From an uncultured Bacteroidota bacterium (GTDB lineage: Bacteria > Bacteroidota > Bacteroidia > Chitinophagales > Saprospiraceae): a stretch of 43,948 nt of DNA. Position numbers and translations under genes: made by a program. The notes under the pieces were generated by a model that had not been told where the DNA came from, searched no databases, and saw nothing but the letters and a program-made list of their open reading frames with translations. Each line of letters opens with the position of its first letter. Positions within the stretch are counted from its first letter, which is position 1. Shown in pieces: positions 33,643-40,963 of the stretch. The DNA lies in NCBI GenBank assembly GCA_937861115.1, contig CALMBD010000247.1, positions 1-43,948 of the forward strand, in the 5' to 3' direction.

Positions 33643-34497
33643 TCACTTCAAATCCTGCAGCAGGCGCTCCGCGTCGGCCCGGCGGGGCGAGCCGGGGTCG
33701 GCAGAGATACGGCGCAGCAGGGATTCGGCCTCTTTGGTGCGACCGGCATGGAGGCGGCTGAGGGCCAGGTACCATCCGATCTGGGCGCTGAAGCGGGAGT
33801 TGTCATTCCGGAGTATGTTTTCCAGCAAATCACCGGCCGCGACAGATTTCCCCGTAGCCAGCAGGCAGTTGGCTTTGAGGAACAGGAGGTTGTCGTTGTT
33901 TTTTGCGGAAGCGCCAAGCGAATCGAACGCGGCCAGGGCTTCGCGATAGTCGCCATCCCGGTATAGTTGCAGGAAGCGGTCGGAAGGCGACTGTTCGGCC
34001 TCTCCCCGGCGTGCGGGTTCCAGTGAAGGGTCTTTGTACGGCCGAAACTGCGCCGCGAAAATCCGTTGGCGATCAGGTGTTTTTGGTGCGGGATCAGGTT
34101 GTTTTTCCGGGGGTGACACGGCGGGTACGGTGTCTGTTGTAACTGGAGTGTTGCGGTTTTCAATTGCCGGCGCCTGGGCAGCCGGGTTGTTTGACGTTAC
34201 CCACCACCATACTGCCCATACGCCGAGCAACACCACCAACGCCCCAACTCCCCGCCACAGCCGGCGGTTGCCCGGTTTGTCCATATCGGCATCCAGTTCC
34301 CGCCCCTTTGCTGCCAGCCGCGCCCGCAGCATCGCGGCGCCCTCCAGACGGACGGCCTCCAGAGCATCTTCATGCAATTGCACTGCTTCGCGGAAGGCCG
34401 TGTCGTCAGCCAGTCGGCGGCGGAATTCAGCGAGTTCCACCGCATTGAGTGCGTTGCGATGGTAGCGTTCGATGAGTTCGTGGTCTTGATCTTCCAT
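33643..34497 (-). CDS. Anti-sigma-like membrane protein with TPR tail
   Basis: A 284-residue single-pass protein. Residues 1-80 (LIERYHRNALNAVELAEFRRRLADDTAFREAVQLHEDAL) look like the cytosolic domain of Bacteroidota anti-sigma factors. A membrane helix follows at about 85-103 (GALVVLLGVWAVWWWV). A proline-rich linker leads to TPR-like repeats outside (FLQLYRDGDYREALAAFDSL, ISADPGSPRRADAERLLQDL). It starts 11 nt after the sigma gene and ends 29 nt before the CHAT gene. Holding the sigma factor at the membrane is inferred from position and layout. Confidence 0.75.
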   Translation of the reverse strand: MEDQDHELIERYHRNALNAVELAEFRRRLADDTAFREAVQLHEDALEAVRLEGAAMLRARLAAKGRELDADMDKPGNRRLWRGVGALVVLLGVWAVWWWVTSNNPAAQAPAIENRNTPVTTDTVPAVSPPEKQPDPAPKTPDRQRIFAAQFRPYKDPSLEPARRGEAEQSPSDRFLQLYRDGDYREALAAFDSLGASAKNNDNLLFLKANCLLATGKSVAAGDLLENILRNDNSRFSAQIGWYLALSRLHAGRTKEAESLLRRISADPGSPRRADAERLLQDLK

Positions 34498-34508
34498 GGT
34501 TGGCTTGG

Positions 34509-35090
34509 TCAGACGATTGCTGCCCGGGCGGTTTTAATTAAGTCTTTTAATCGTTTGAGACAACGCGACAGGGTGGCACTGGTCGTATTGGTGTTGTTAT
34601 GCTCCCACTCCTGTTGTATTTCTTCGATGCTTTTTTCCATGAAATACCGCTGCACCAGCATCTCCCGGCATTGGCCCGATATCGTTTTCATGGCGGTGTG
34701 CAAAAATTCTCTTTTTTCCGAATGGCCGTGATTTTCAGGAAAATCGCTCCAGGAAATGTCGTGTCGGAGCACTTCATCGATCTTGTCCTTCCAAAGAATG
34801 CGTTTTATTTTGCGACGGTCATTCAGGAGGCGTTTGTACCCCACAGAAAACAGCCACACCCGGGCCTCGTAGCGCAGGGTGGTCAGTTTTCCCGACATCA
34901 CCTGCGTATAAAAGGCAATCACGGCATCCTGCCAGGCATCCTCCAGGTCATGCCTGTTGACATCGAAACGGCGGCCGGCCCAACGGAAAAAATCTGCCCG
35001 GTAACGCGTGTACAAGTCTTCCACTGCCTGCATCTGGCCAGAGCGGAGCGCATCTATGACGTCGTCGTTGTGGAGGCGGGGCACTTGCAT
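34509..35090 (-). CDS. ECF-type RNA polymerase sigma factor
   Basis: A 193-residue sigma-70 family protein from the ATG at 35090 (MQVPRLHNDDVIDALRSGQ); an upstream in-frame ATG would add 31 residues of low quality. Region 2 is LYTRYRADFFRWAGRRFDVNRHDLEDAWQDAVIAFY, and region 4 is the helical end (CREMLVQRYFMEKSIEEIQQEW, SRCLKRLKDLI). It should direct transcription of its own operon, including the CHAT gene. The target promoter is not recognisable from one site. Confidence 0.87.
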   Translation of the reverse strand: MQVPRLHNDDVIDALRSGQMQAVEDLYTRYRADFFRWAGRRFDVNRHDLEDAWQDAVIAFYTQVMSGKLTTLRYEARVWLFSVGYKRLLNDRRKIKRILWKDKIDEVLRHDISWSDFPENHGHSEKREFLHTAMKTISGQCREMLVQRYFMEKSIEEIQQEWEHNNTNTTSATLSRCLKRLKDLIKTARAAIV

Positions 35091-35292
35091 GGGGGCGGAG
35101 GACCGCTTTTTAGTGCCAATGTATTGAGTTTTGTATCGGGTTGTCAAGTTTTTTTTGGCATGCCCCTCGTTTACCGGTACCACATTCGAAGATAAACCCT
35201 TCCCGTTTCTCCACCGCGCGAATGATGCAGAAGTCTCGCCGTGCTGCCTGTTTTTACAGGAAAGTTGCCGGCGGGCGTTTTTACCACACGTT

Positions 35293-35724
35293 TCAATCTG
35301 CCAGCAGTTTCTGTATTCGTTTTGTCGGCCCGGGGCACAGCGTTTTGTGGCAATTCATGCAGGCTGTGGCCATGAGTTTAAACTGTTCGGCAGCCAGGGC
35401 GGGCGAGGACTTTTTGAGCATTTTTACCGATTCGATGTAGGAACCGGCCAATGCTTTATACTCCGGCGATGCCACTTTTTCCGGCTCGGTGGCGGCGGCA
35501 GTGAGTATTTTTCTGGCGTCTGCTTTTAGTCTGGGCTTTTGGCCGAGCGCAATTTGTTGCCTGGCAAGCGCCGCGTCATTGTAGAGTTCGTTCATCAAAA
35601 CGGCCAGTTCACTGCTGCCGTTGGGGTTGGTATAGTTTCCTGTGGCGGTGTTTTCCTGGACTGTTGAACAGGAGAGCACGAACACGGCGGCGAGGATGGC
35701 TAAGGCGGTGGTCTTCAAGTACAT
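35293..35724 (-). CDS. Haem-binding lipoprotein with one CxxCH motif
   Basis: A 143-residue protein starting MYLKTTALAILAAVFVLSCS, a lipoprotein signal with Cys19 as the lipid site. The C-terminal part has CMNCHKTLC (CxxCH at 122-126), a covalent c-type haem site, after a helical region (ALAAEQFKLMATA). The layout (helices, then CxxCH near the C-terminus) resembles class II cytochromes such as cytochrome c'. No partner oxidase or maturation gene is adjacent. The start uses the ATG at 35724, not the one seven codons upstream, because it gives the signal peptide directly. Confidence 0.78.
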   Translation of the reverse strand: MYLKTTALAILAAVFVLSCSTVQENTATGNYTNPNGSSELAVLMNELYNDAALARQQIALGQKPRLKADARKILTAAATEPEKVASPEYKALAGSYIESVKMLKKSSPALAAEQFKLMATACMNCHKTLCPGPTKRIQKLLAD

Positions 35725-35840
35725 GGTGACGCAATTTTCGGACAAATCTAGAACAATTCGACCGTATCAGTTTGGTTGCCGTAATCGGTGGCGGGCAGTA
35801 TTGGGGGGGGGAGATGGCCGGGAGGCAAAGCCTGATAGAT

Positions 35841-35875
35841 TGTTCAAACGAGGGGCAGCCTCGCTTGAGCGGGTA
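35841..35875. repeat. CGAGGC palindromic repeat, copy F
   Basis: TTCAAACGAGGGGCAGCCTCGC followed by TTGAGCGGG. The left stem has one altered base. It ends two bases before the stop codon of the receiver-HEPN gene and so marks the 3' edge of the AT-rich island. Confidence 0.7.
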
Positions 35876-35877
35876 AG

Positions 35878-36792
35878 TTAGCCTTTTAACTGTTCAATTA
35901 GCGTATCCAAATTGATCTTGTGTTTGTTAATGTCGCTTCGAATCTTTTTGCAGAGCTCATCATCAAAAGTGATTCCTTCTGCTTTATTTCTGAAGAATTC
36001 ACGCCCATTCTCATCAATATCTAATACCGCATGTGCAAACTGATTTCTTATGTTGATAATCTCAGCCTTAAAATCACTAATGAAGTTCTCAAAGCCATTT
36101 TTGTCGATAATGGCTCCAATAGCACTAGCCCTTTGACTTGCGGAAAGCATTAAAGGGTCTCCAATCACCTTATCTAATCGGCTATTGCTCTTATACTTTT
36201 CAGCTTTCCCATGTTTTTCGGAATAAAATGAAATGATTGAATCAAAAATAAACTCAATTATTTCAGGGTCACTTGTTTTTCTCAGATATGTATCCAGAAT
36301 ATCTAGGGTGATCTCATCCAAAGTACTAGTTTCATGCATAATCATACCTCTCATAACAACTATATGCTGAAACTTTTTGATTGTTAAATCGATCAGATTA
36401 ATGGCTGATGTCATAAGAGCCTCTTGGTGTGGAGCAGTCATTCTGTTGGTCTCAACAAAAGTAATTCTATCCAACTTGTATGTATCTTTAACTTCTTCAC
36501 GTGCAGTGTAAAATAAGATTTCTGTAAAGATCGAGTTATCTCGAACAGCCTTCACTATCATATCGCCATCTCTCGTTTGACCTTCTTTCTCTTTGAGATT
36601 GTAATCAGTCATTATCAAGTCAAAAGAAGAGTCTAAGTGGTTAAAGAATTCACCCTCTGTTGAGACAGCGACTATTTCCGGGATAAAGCCTTGATCTGAA
36701 AGATACCTTTTGAGTTCGTTGTGATATTCGTCCTCGATGAATAGTTCTTCGATTTTATCATCTAACCAGAGAATTTTGTAGGTAAGCTTCAT
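35878..36792 (-). CDS. Receiver-like domain fused to a HEPN-like helical domain (predicted effector)
   Basis: A 304-residue soluble protein. Residues 1-120 resemble a response-regulator receiver: acidic pair D11-D12 (ILWLDDK), phospho-acceptor D63 (LIMTDYNL) and T96 (LFYTARE). The usual lysine before the last helix is absent (FVETNRM), so phosphotransfer may be altered. Residues 130-304 are helical. They contain EIINIRNQFAHAVLD, with R249-N250-x3-H254, the Rx4H pattern of HEPN ribonucleases; a second R148-x4-H153 (VMRGMIMHE) is also present. HEPN domains often cut RNA in defence and toxin systems. The start overlaps the sensor stop (ATGA), so the two are co-translated. Role as effector is inferred. 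Confidence 0.72.
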   Translation of the reverse strand: MKLTYKILWLDDKIEELFIEDEYHNELKRYLSDQGFIPEIVAVSTEGEFFNHLDSSFDLIMTDYNLKEKEGQTRDGDMIVKAVRDNSIFTEILFYTAREEVKDTYKLDRITFVETNRMTAPHQEALMTSAINLIDLTIKKFQHIVVMRGMIMHETSTLDEITLDILDTYLRKTSDPEIIEFIFDSIISFYSEKHGKAEKYKSNSRLDKVIGDPLMLSASQRASAIGAIIDKNGFENFISDFKAEIINIRNQFAHAVLDIDENGREFFRNKAEGITFDDELCKKIRSDINKHKINLDTLIEQLKG

Positions 36793-39107
36793 GGCAGTGT
36801 GATTTTAAATGTGGTCCCATTTTTTAATTCCGATTCTACGGTAATAGTACCGTTCATTTTGTTCACAATGATGTCTTGAACTTGGTATAATCCAATGCCA
36901 GAGCCATCAGTCGTAGTAAAACCCAAATCGAAAATCTTTTCAAGGTTCTCTGGCTTAACCCCTTGACCGTCATCTGCTATCAGAATTTGAAGATTCGAAT
37001 TAGCCTTCATAAAAATGAACTTCAGAGATGAAGCCTTTGCCTTCTCAGCATTTGAAATAAAGTTATCTAAAACTGTCGTTATTTCAAGTGGCCTAATTGA
37101 TTTGATAAATAAACAGCCATTATCTTCAATGCTAATTTTTAAATTAGTGTCAATTACCGCATCTTGATGTATATAAACTTCATTTAGATAATCCATCATA
37201 AAGTCAACCAAATTAGTTTCTATTTCTGATGCTTTTAAGTTGAAATTGGCCTTAGTGATAAAGTTGGCAATAGAATTAATCTTGGAGGTTTCTAACGAGA
37301 TCACCTTTATGTACTTCTTTGTGGCTTCATCTAGGGTTTTGAGATCAAGTTTTTTCATCAAAAGCTTTAGATTTCTGTGGATACGGCTCGATGAGTGAAA
37401 AACCTGATGTTGCATAGCAATAATACGTTCTTTATCCGTGCCAATTAATGCACCTTGAAAAGCACCTTTCTTTATCTCTTTTTCTAGGTTTTCAGCCAGT
37501 GCTTCGTTTTCAATCAGCTTATCAAATGCTTCACTTTCTGCTTCATCCTTCGCTTTTTTAAGTTGTTCAAGTTTTTCACTCGTCTGCCTTACCCTTTCAA
37601 GAATATCCTTCTTATCGAATACCTCATTTTCAAGCGCTTCTGATATATGCCTTAGAGATTGCTGAACAGATTTTTCACTCTTTTGCTCAAGAATTTGAAG
37701 AATATCAGGTGCTAATTCAACGCTCTTAATGTTTTTTCCAGAAGAAATTGACTCAATTAATTTAAGAAGATTTTCATTAACGTTTTTTGTTTCAACTTTT
37801 TCGCCTTCACCTTTAGTAAATGATTCATTGAAATTGATAAAATCTTCTTCAGATAAGAAATTACCCCAATCCACTATATCAATGATATACCTTTCAACAC
37901 GTTTAAGGTTTTGATAAAACCATTCAGTAAGCTCGAAGTATTCCTTTGTTTTTAAAAGACCATCCCCACGACTTGTAGTCTCACGAAGTTCATTATTAGG
38001 CTCATTAATCGAAATGTATCCAATTATTTCACGTGTACCTAAATATCTCGAGGGTCCTTGTACTTTTCTATTGTCTATTTTAAAAGGGTCTTCACCACGT
38101 TCTCCATAAGGATATATTCGAACTCCATTTTTATAAACGAAAATATGCCCGTAGTTAACCGGCTCTACTCCCATTCTTCTTGTAAATGTTGATTTAGCTG
38201 ATCGATTAAGGAAATATATTTCGAGGTCTACGTTATAAAGGTCAGAGAAGGGGTTTTCTTCAATGATCCTATATACTAGCTTACCTCCTTCAATCAATGA
38301 AGTTTCAATTTCGTTACTCTCTTTACTTGATACTTTTGAAACAATTTTAGTTGTTTTAAGATCAAGTGTTTCAAATATTAAATTTTGTATCTTCCCATTA
38401 ACAATTTCTCCATATTCACTTCTGCTTTCATCCTCACGTTGTTCATCAGGTACAATAAGTTCAATTTCAAACTGGTCATTTTCCGGCTGAGTGTTCGGGT
38501 TGATTAGTTTAGCAAGATCACCTTTTAACTTTAGAAGTTTTTCACGATTCCATTCGCTTTTTAGATTAGTGATTTCCAAGACGGTTCCGTGTTCCAAGCC
38601 GTAACTGCTTTTATTTATTGTATCATGCAGAACACTTATATTGACAAATTCATCTTTGATGTCTTCTTCGAACTTATCCCATTCAGTAAGTAATGTTTCT
38701 ACTTCCGCGTTCTCTCCATTTTTGATTGTTTCAAGATAAAGCGTGCCGCCAAGGCGATCACAAGAGAACCGACCTATTCCTTTTGCACCTGCATAAGCTC
38801 TTTTTACTTTAATTTTATCTCGGTAATTATAACTTTCTTCTTCAGTTCCTTCTTTTTTAGCGGAATAGGCAACAAATAACCACTTATTGATTAAATCATC
38901 GTAGTTCATGCCTTTGCCGTTGTCCTTAATGACAATTTTTGCATTTGGGGTATTTATCTGATCAAATAGTATTTCTACCCTTGAAGCATGAGCGTCATAG
39001 GCATTCTTTACTAACTCAAATATGGCAATATAGTCGTCACTAATCAGGTCACTCCCAATTATATTCTTTAATGCTGCACTAATTCTAAATTTAAGAGGCT
39101 TTTGCAT
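36789..39107 (-). CDS. Sensor with two GHKL ATPase domains (Hsp90/MORC-like plus histidine-kinase-like)
   Basis: A 772-residue soluble protein. The N-terminal GHKL domain has FELVKNAYDAHASRVEI (N box, E31 and N35), VIKDNGKGMNYDDL (62-67) and GAKGIGRFSCDRLGG (107-121), as in Hsp90, MutL and MORC proteins. Residues about 470-570 form a coiled coil. A kinase-type dimer helix (AMQHQVFHSSSRIHRNLKLLM) precedes a C-terminal histidine-kinase ATPase: DNFISNAEKAKA (N box), IADDGQGVKPENLEKIFDLG and DGSGIGLYQVQDII. There is no membrane segment, so it would sense a cytosolic signal. Which histidine is used is not certain. It follows the methyltransferase by one base and overlaps the effector start. Confidence 0.82.
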   Translation of the reverse strand: MQKPLKFRISAALKNIIGSDLISDDYIAIFELVKNAYDAHASRVEILFDQINTPNAKIVIKDNGKGMNYDDLINKWLFVAYSAKKEGTEEESYNYRDKIKVKRAYAGAKGIGRFSCDRLGGTLYLETIKNGENAEVETLLTEWDKFEEDIKDEFVNISVLHDTINKSSYGLEHGTVLEITNLKSEWNREKLLKLKGDLAKLINPNTQPENDQFEIELIVPDEQREDESRSEYGEIVNGKIQNLIFETLDLKTTKIVSKVSSKESNEIETSLIEGGKLVYRIIEENPFSDLYNVDLEIYFLNRSAKSTFTRRMGVEPVNYGHIFVYKNGVRIYPYGERGEDPFKIDNRKVQGPSRYLGTREIIGYISINEPNNELRETTSRGDGLLKTKEYFELTEWFYQNLKRVERYIIDIVDWGNFLSEEDFINFNESFTKGEGEKVETKNVNENLLKLIESISSGKNIKSVELAPDILQILEQKSEKSVQQSLRHISEALENEVFDKKDILERVRQTSEKLEQLKKAKDEAESEAFDKLIENEALAENLEKEIKKGAFQGALIGTDKERIIAMQHQVFHSSSRIHRNLKLLMKKLDLKTLDEATKKYIKVISLETSKINSIANFITKANFNLKASEIETNLVDFMMDYLNEVYIHQDAVIDTNLKISIEDNGCLFIKSIRPLEITTVLDNFISNAEKAKASSLKFIFMKANSNLQILIADDGQGVKPENLEKIFDLGFTTTDGSGIGLYQVQDIIVNKMNGTITVESELKNGTTFKITLP

Positions 39108-39108
39108 T

Positions 39109-40332
39109 CTATCTTACTATTTGGTTTAGAGTTAAACCGACTTGTTCTCCGAAGAGGGGAGGGATTGCATTCCCTATTTGAGAATATCTGGGAACTTCTT
39201 GAGTCCTTACTTTACCTCCTGTTGTATACTTTCCTTTGAATTCATACCAATCCTTAAAAGATTGAATTCTAGCATACTCACGGACCGTAAAGATTCTTGG
39301 CTCGCAATAATGAAGATAATCGTCGGGAAGGGTCGTTATTGTAGATGCTTGAGTATTTCCATCAAGTGGGATCAGCGTATGTTTTTTAATGCCGTATTGC
39401 TTTTTTAATTCCTCATCAAGTGTCTTATTTTTTTTCGCATTGGCAAGAATATGTATAAACCTCTTACGTGTAGTTTCCTGATGATTTGAAAATCTGTGGC
39501 TATCAGGAATCGAATTGACATTTTGGCTTCTCATGTAATTTTGGTACTTGGATTGAATGTTGCCATATATCCCAGCCTTAAAACCAATTGAATCCGGAGA
39601 GTCGACTTGACCGTGAGAGTATAAAAGATCTGAAATTGCTTCTTCTAAGGTAGTAGTCATCGAAATACCATTAGAGACAAGAAAAGATTCTCTATTCGCT
39701 CTAAGTTGTTCAAAAAACAGTTGGGGTTTTGATGATCTTGTAATATTCTTTCTTATTCCGAATAGAAGAAACCTCGTCCTCTTTTGGGGCACTCCATAAT
39801 CGGCAAAATTTATTAACTGCCCGAATACATTATAACCAGGACAGTCTTGGACATTTCTTTCTAAAGCTTCCGTCACATACTTTGAATAAATGCGCCCCTT
39901 GATTTTATTTCGGTCAAATTTCTCAGTAAACCCCTTAACATTTTCGAAGAAAATTATTTTGGGCTGAACAATTCTAATAAACTTTATATAACTATCGATT
40001 AGTTTGTTCCGGTCATCCTGTTCATTGCGTTTACCTGCTGACGAAAACCCTTGGCATGGTGGCCCCCCTACTACTAAGTCAACATTATTTCTTAATCCCT
40101 TTAGTTCAGTCGAGTAAGATTTTAAAATGAAATTAATGTCGTGGTTGGTTTGTGGCAGCCAATCAGGCCAATCAAAATGTTTCTTCTTGTGAATTAAGTT
40201 ATGCTCAAGAGTCAAAAAAGCATCTCTGTTTTTTTCTATGGCAAATAGGCCTTTCCAGCCTGACAGATGAAGTCCTAAAGACAAACCACCACATCCAGCA
40301 AAAAGATCAATATAAGTATTCTGGTTCTTCAT
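39109..40332 (-). CDS. DNA cytosine-5 methyltransferase
   Basis: A 407-residue m5C methyltransferase with motifs in the usual order: motif I IDLFAGCGGLSLGL (SAM binding), motif IV GGPPCQGFSSAGKR with catalytic C93, motif VI FFENVKG (130-132 ENV), motif VIII QKRTRFLLFG and the C-terminal motif X (QIGNAIPPLFGEQVG). The target-recognition region lies between VIII and the end; its target cannot be read from sequence. No restriction endonuclease gene is next to it; the partners are a dual-GHKL sensor and a receiver-HEPN protein. The ATG overlaps the stop of the small XRE gene (ATGA). Confidence 0.9.
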   Translation of the reverse strand: MKNQNTYIDLFAGCGGLSLGLHLSGWKGLFAIEKNRDAFLTLEHNLIHKKKHFDWPDWLPQTNHDINFILKSYSTELKGLRNNVDLVVGGPPCQGFSSAGKRNEQDDRNKLIDSYIKFIRIVQPKIIFFENVKGFTEKFDRNKIKGRIYSKYVTEALERNVQDCPGYNVFGQLINFADYGVPQKRTRFLLFGIRKNITRSSKPQLFFEQLRANRESFLVSNGISMTTTLEEAISDLLYSHGQVDSPDSIGFKAGIYGNIQSKYQNYMRSQNVNSIPDSHRFSNHQETTRKRFIHILANAKKNKTLDEELKKQYGIKKHTLIPLDGNTQASTITTLPDDYLHYCEPRIFTVREYARIQSFKDWYEFKGKYTTGGKVRTQEVPRYSQIGNAIPPLFGEQVGLTLNQIVR

Positions 40333-40532
40333 ACTAGCAACTTGACCTCATTTAAAATTTCGATTGGTTCTACATCAATTACAAGTGCAATCAAATAGAG
40401 TTCTTTGGCTTTCAAATGAGTAGAAGGGTTGTTGGTGAGTTCACTCATTCGAGAGCGACTGATTCCCGTTCTATTTGAGACAGCAGTCTTGCTGATAGCC
40501 TTTTTCTCTAAAAATTCGCCTAATCAAGTCAT
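40329..40532 (-). pseudogene. Short XRE-type HTH regulator interrupted by TGA at codon 3
   Basis: Translating from the ATG at 40532 gives M-T-stop, then an unbroken 64-residue helix-turn-helix sequence: LGEFLEKKAISKTAVSNR, then TGISRSRMSELTNN, then LKAKELYLIALVIDVEPIEIL. This fits small Bacteroidota Cro/XRE regulators that usually begin MxRLxEFL, so CGA to TGA at codon 3 is the simplest cause. No ATG, GTG or TTG that would restore the whole domain follows the stop. The stop codon at 40329-40331 overlaps the methyltransferase ATG, as in a working controller-methyltransferase operon. It may be a recent mutation, a sequencing error or a recoded site. Confidence 0.65.
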
Positions 40533-40577
40533 ATTAGTTTCGAAAATTCGATGCAACATATGAAATATATTCCGTTA

Positions 40578-40594
40578 GTTTAGAAATTCTAAAC
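40578..40594. promoter_or_regulatory. 17-bp palindrome, candidate operator of the island operon
   Basis: GTTTAGAA-A-TTCTAAAC is a perfect palindrome with a one-base centre, 46 nt upstream of the HTH start codon. Its place and symmetry suit binding by a dimer of the small XRE-type protein. No clear TAnnTTTG box is seen next to it. Confidence 0.55.
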
Positions 40595-40713
40595 TTTATT
40601 AAAGTGTCAGATAAATCGTCTTCTTTTCAGATAGCAGACAACTATTACACTACCATATCAAACGATTAATCAAACCCCACATTTTGTCGGTGCCTACACT
40701 CCACTACCCACCA

Positions 40714-40756
40714 CAACGCCCTTGCTCCCCCAAATAAACCGGGAGCAAGGGCGTTG
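40714..40756. repeat. 16-bp perfect inverted repeat beside the island
   Basis: CAACGCCCTTGCTCCC (40714-40729) and GGGAGCAAGGGCGTTG (40741-40756) are exact complements with an 11-nt loop. No T-run follows on either strand. It lies in the 40595-40963 gap, which has no gene, and falls where base composition returns to GC-rich. Confidence 0.7.
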
Positions 40757-40909
40757 CAAACAAGGGGTACAGGTATCGAAGAGTCATCCAAGCGTTATTT
40801 TCCTGCGATCAAATATAGGCCATTATTCCATACCCTCCAAATGGTATAGTCCCAAACGTGCAGGACTGTCGTGCATCTGACTATCTGTGGCATTTGGGCA
40901 TATACGCTT

Positions 40910-40942
40910 AGTGGCGGGGTGACTCAAAGTCACCCCGCCACT
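40910..40942. repeat. 15-bp perfect hairpin downstream of the second FtsX gene
   Basis: AGTGGCGGGGTGACT (40910-40924), loop CAA, AGTCACCCCGCCACT (40928-40942). It starts 21 nt past the stop of the permease and may end its transcript, although the T-run of a standard terminator is missing. Confidence 0.65.
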
Positions 40943-40963
40943 CCGACGAAACGCTGCCAAACA

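Noticed and set aside
33614-33775. N-terminal extension of the CHAT protein
   Set aside because: The extra 54 residues overlap the anti-sigma-like gene and are low-complexity; the internal ATG gives a clean signal peptide.
39109-40332. Methyltransferase as half of an ordinary restriction-modification pair
   Set aside because: No endonuclease-like gene is adjacent; the coupled genes are an ATPase sensor and a receiver-HEPN protein.
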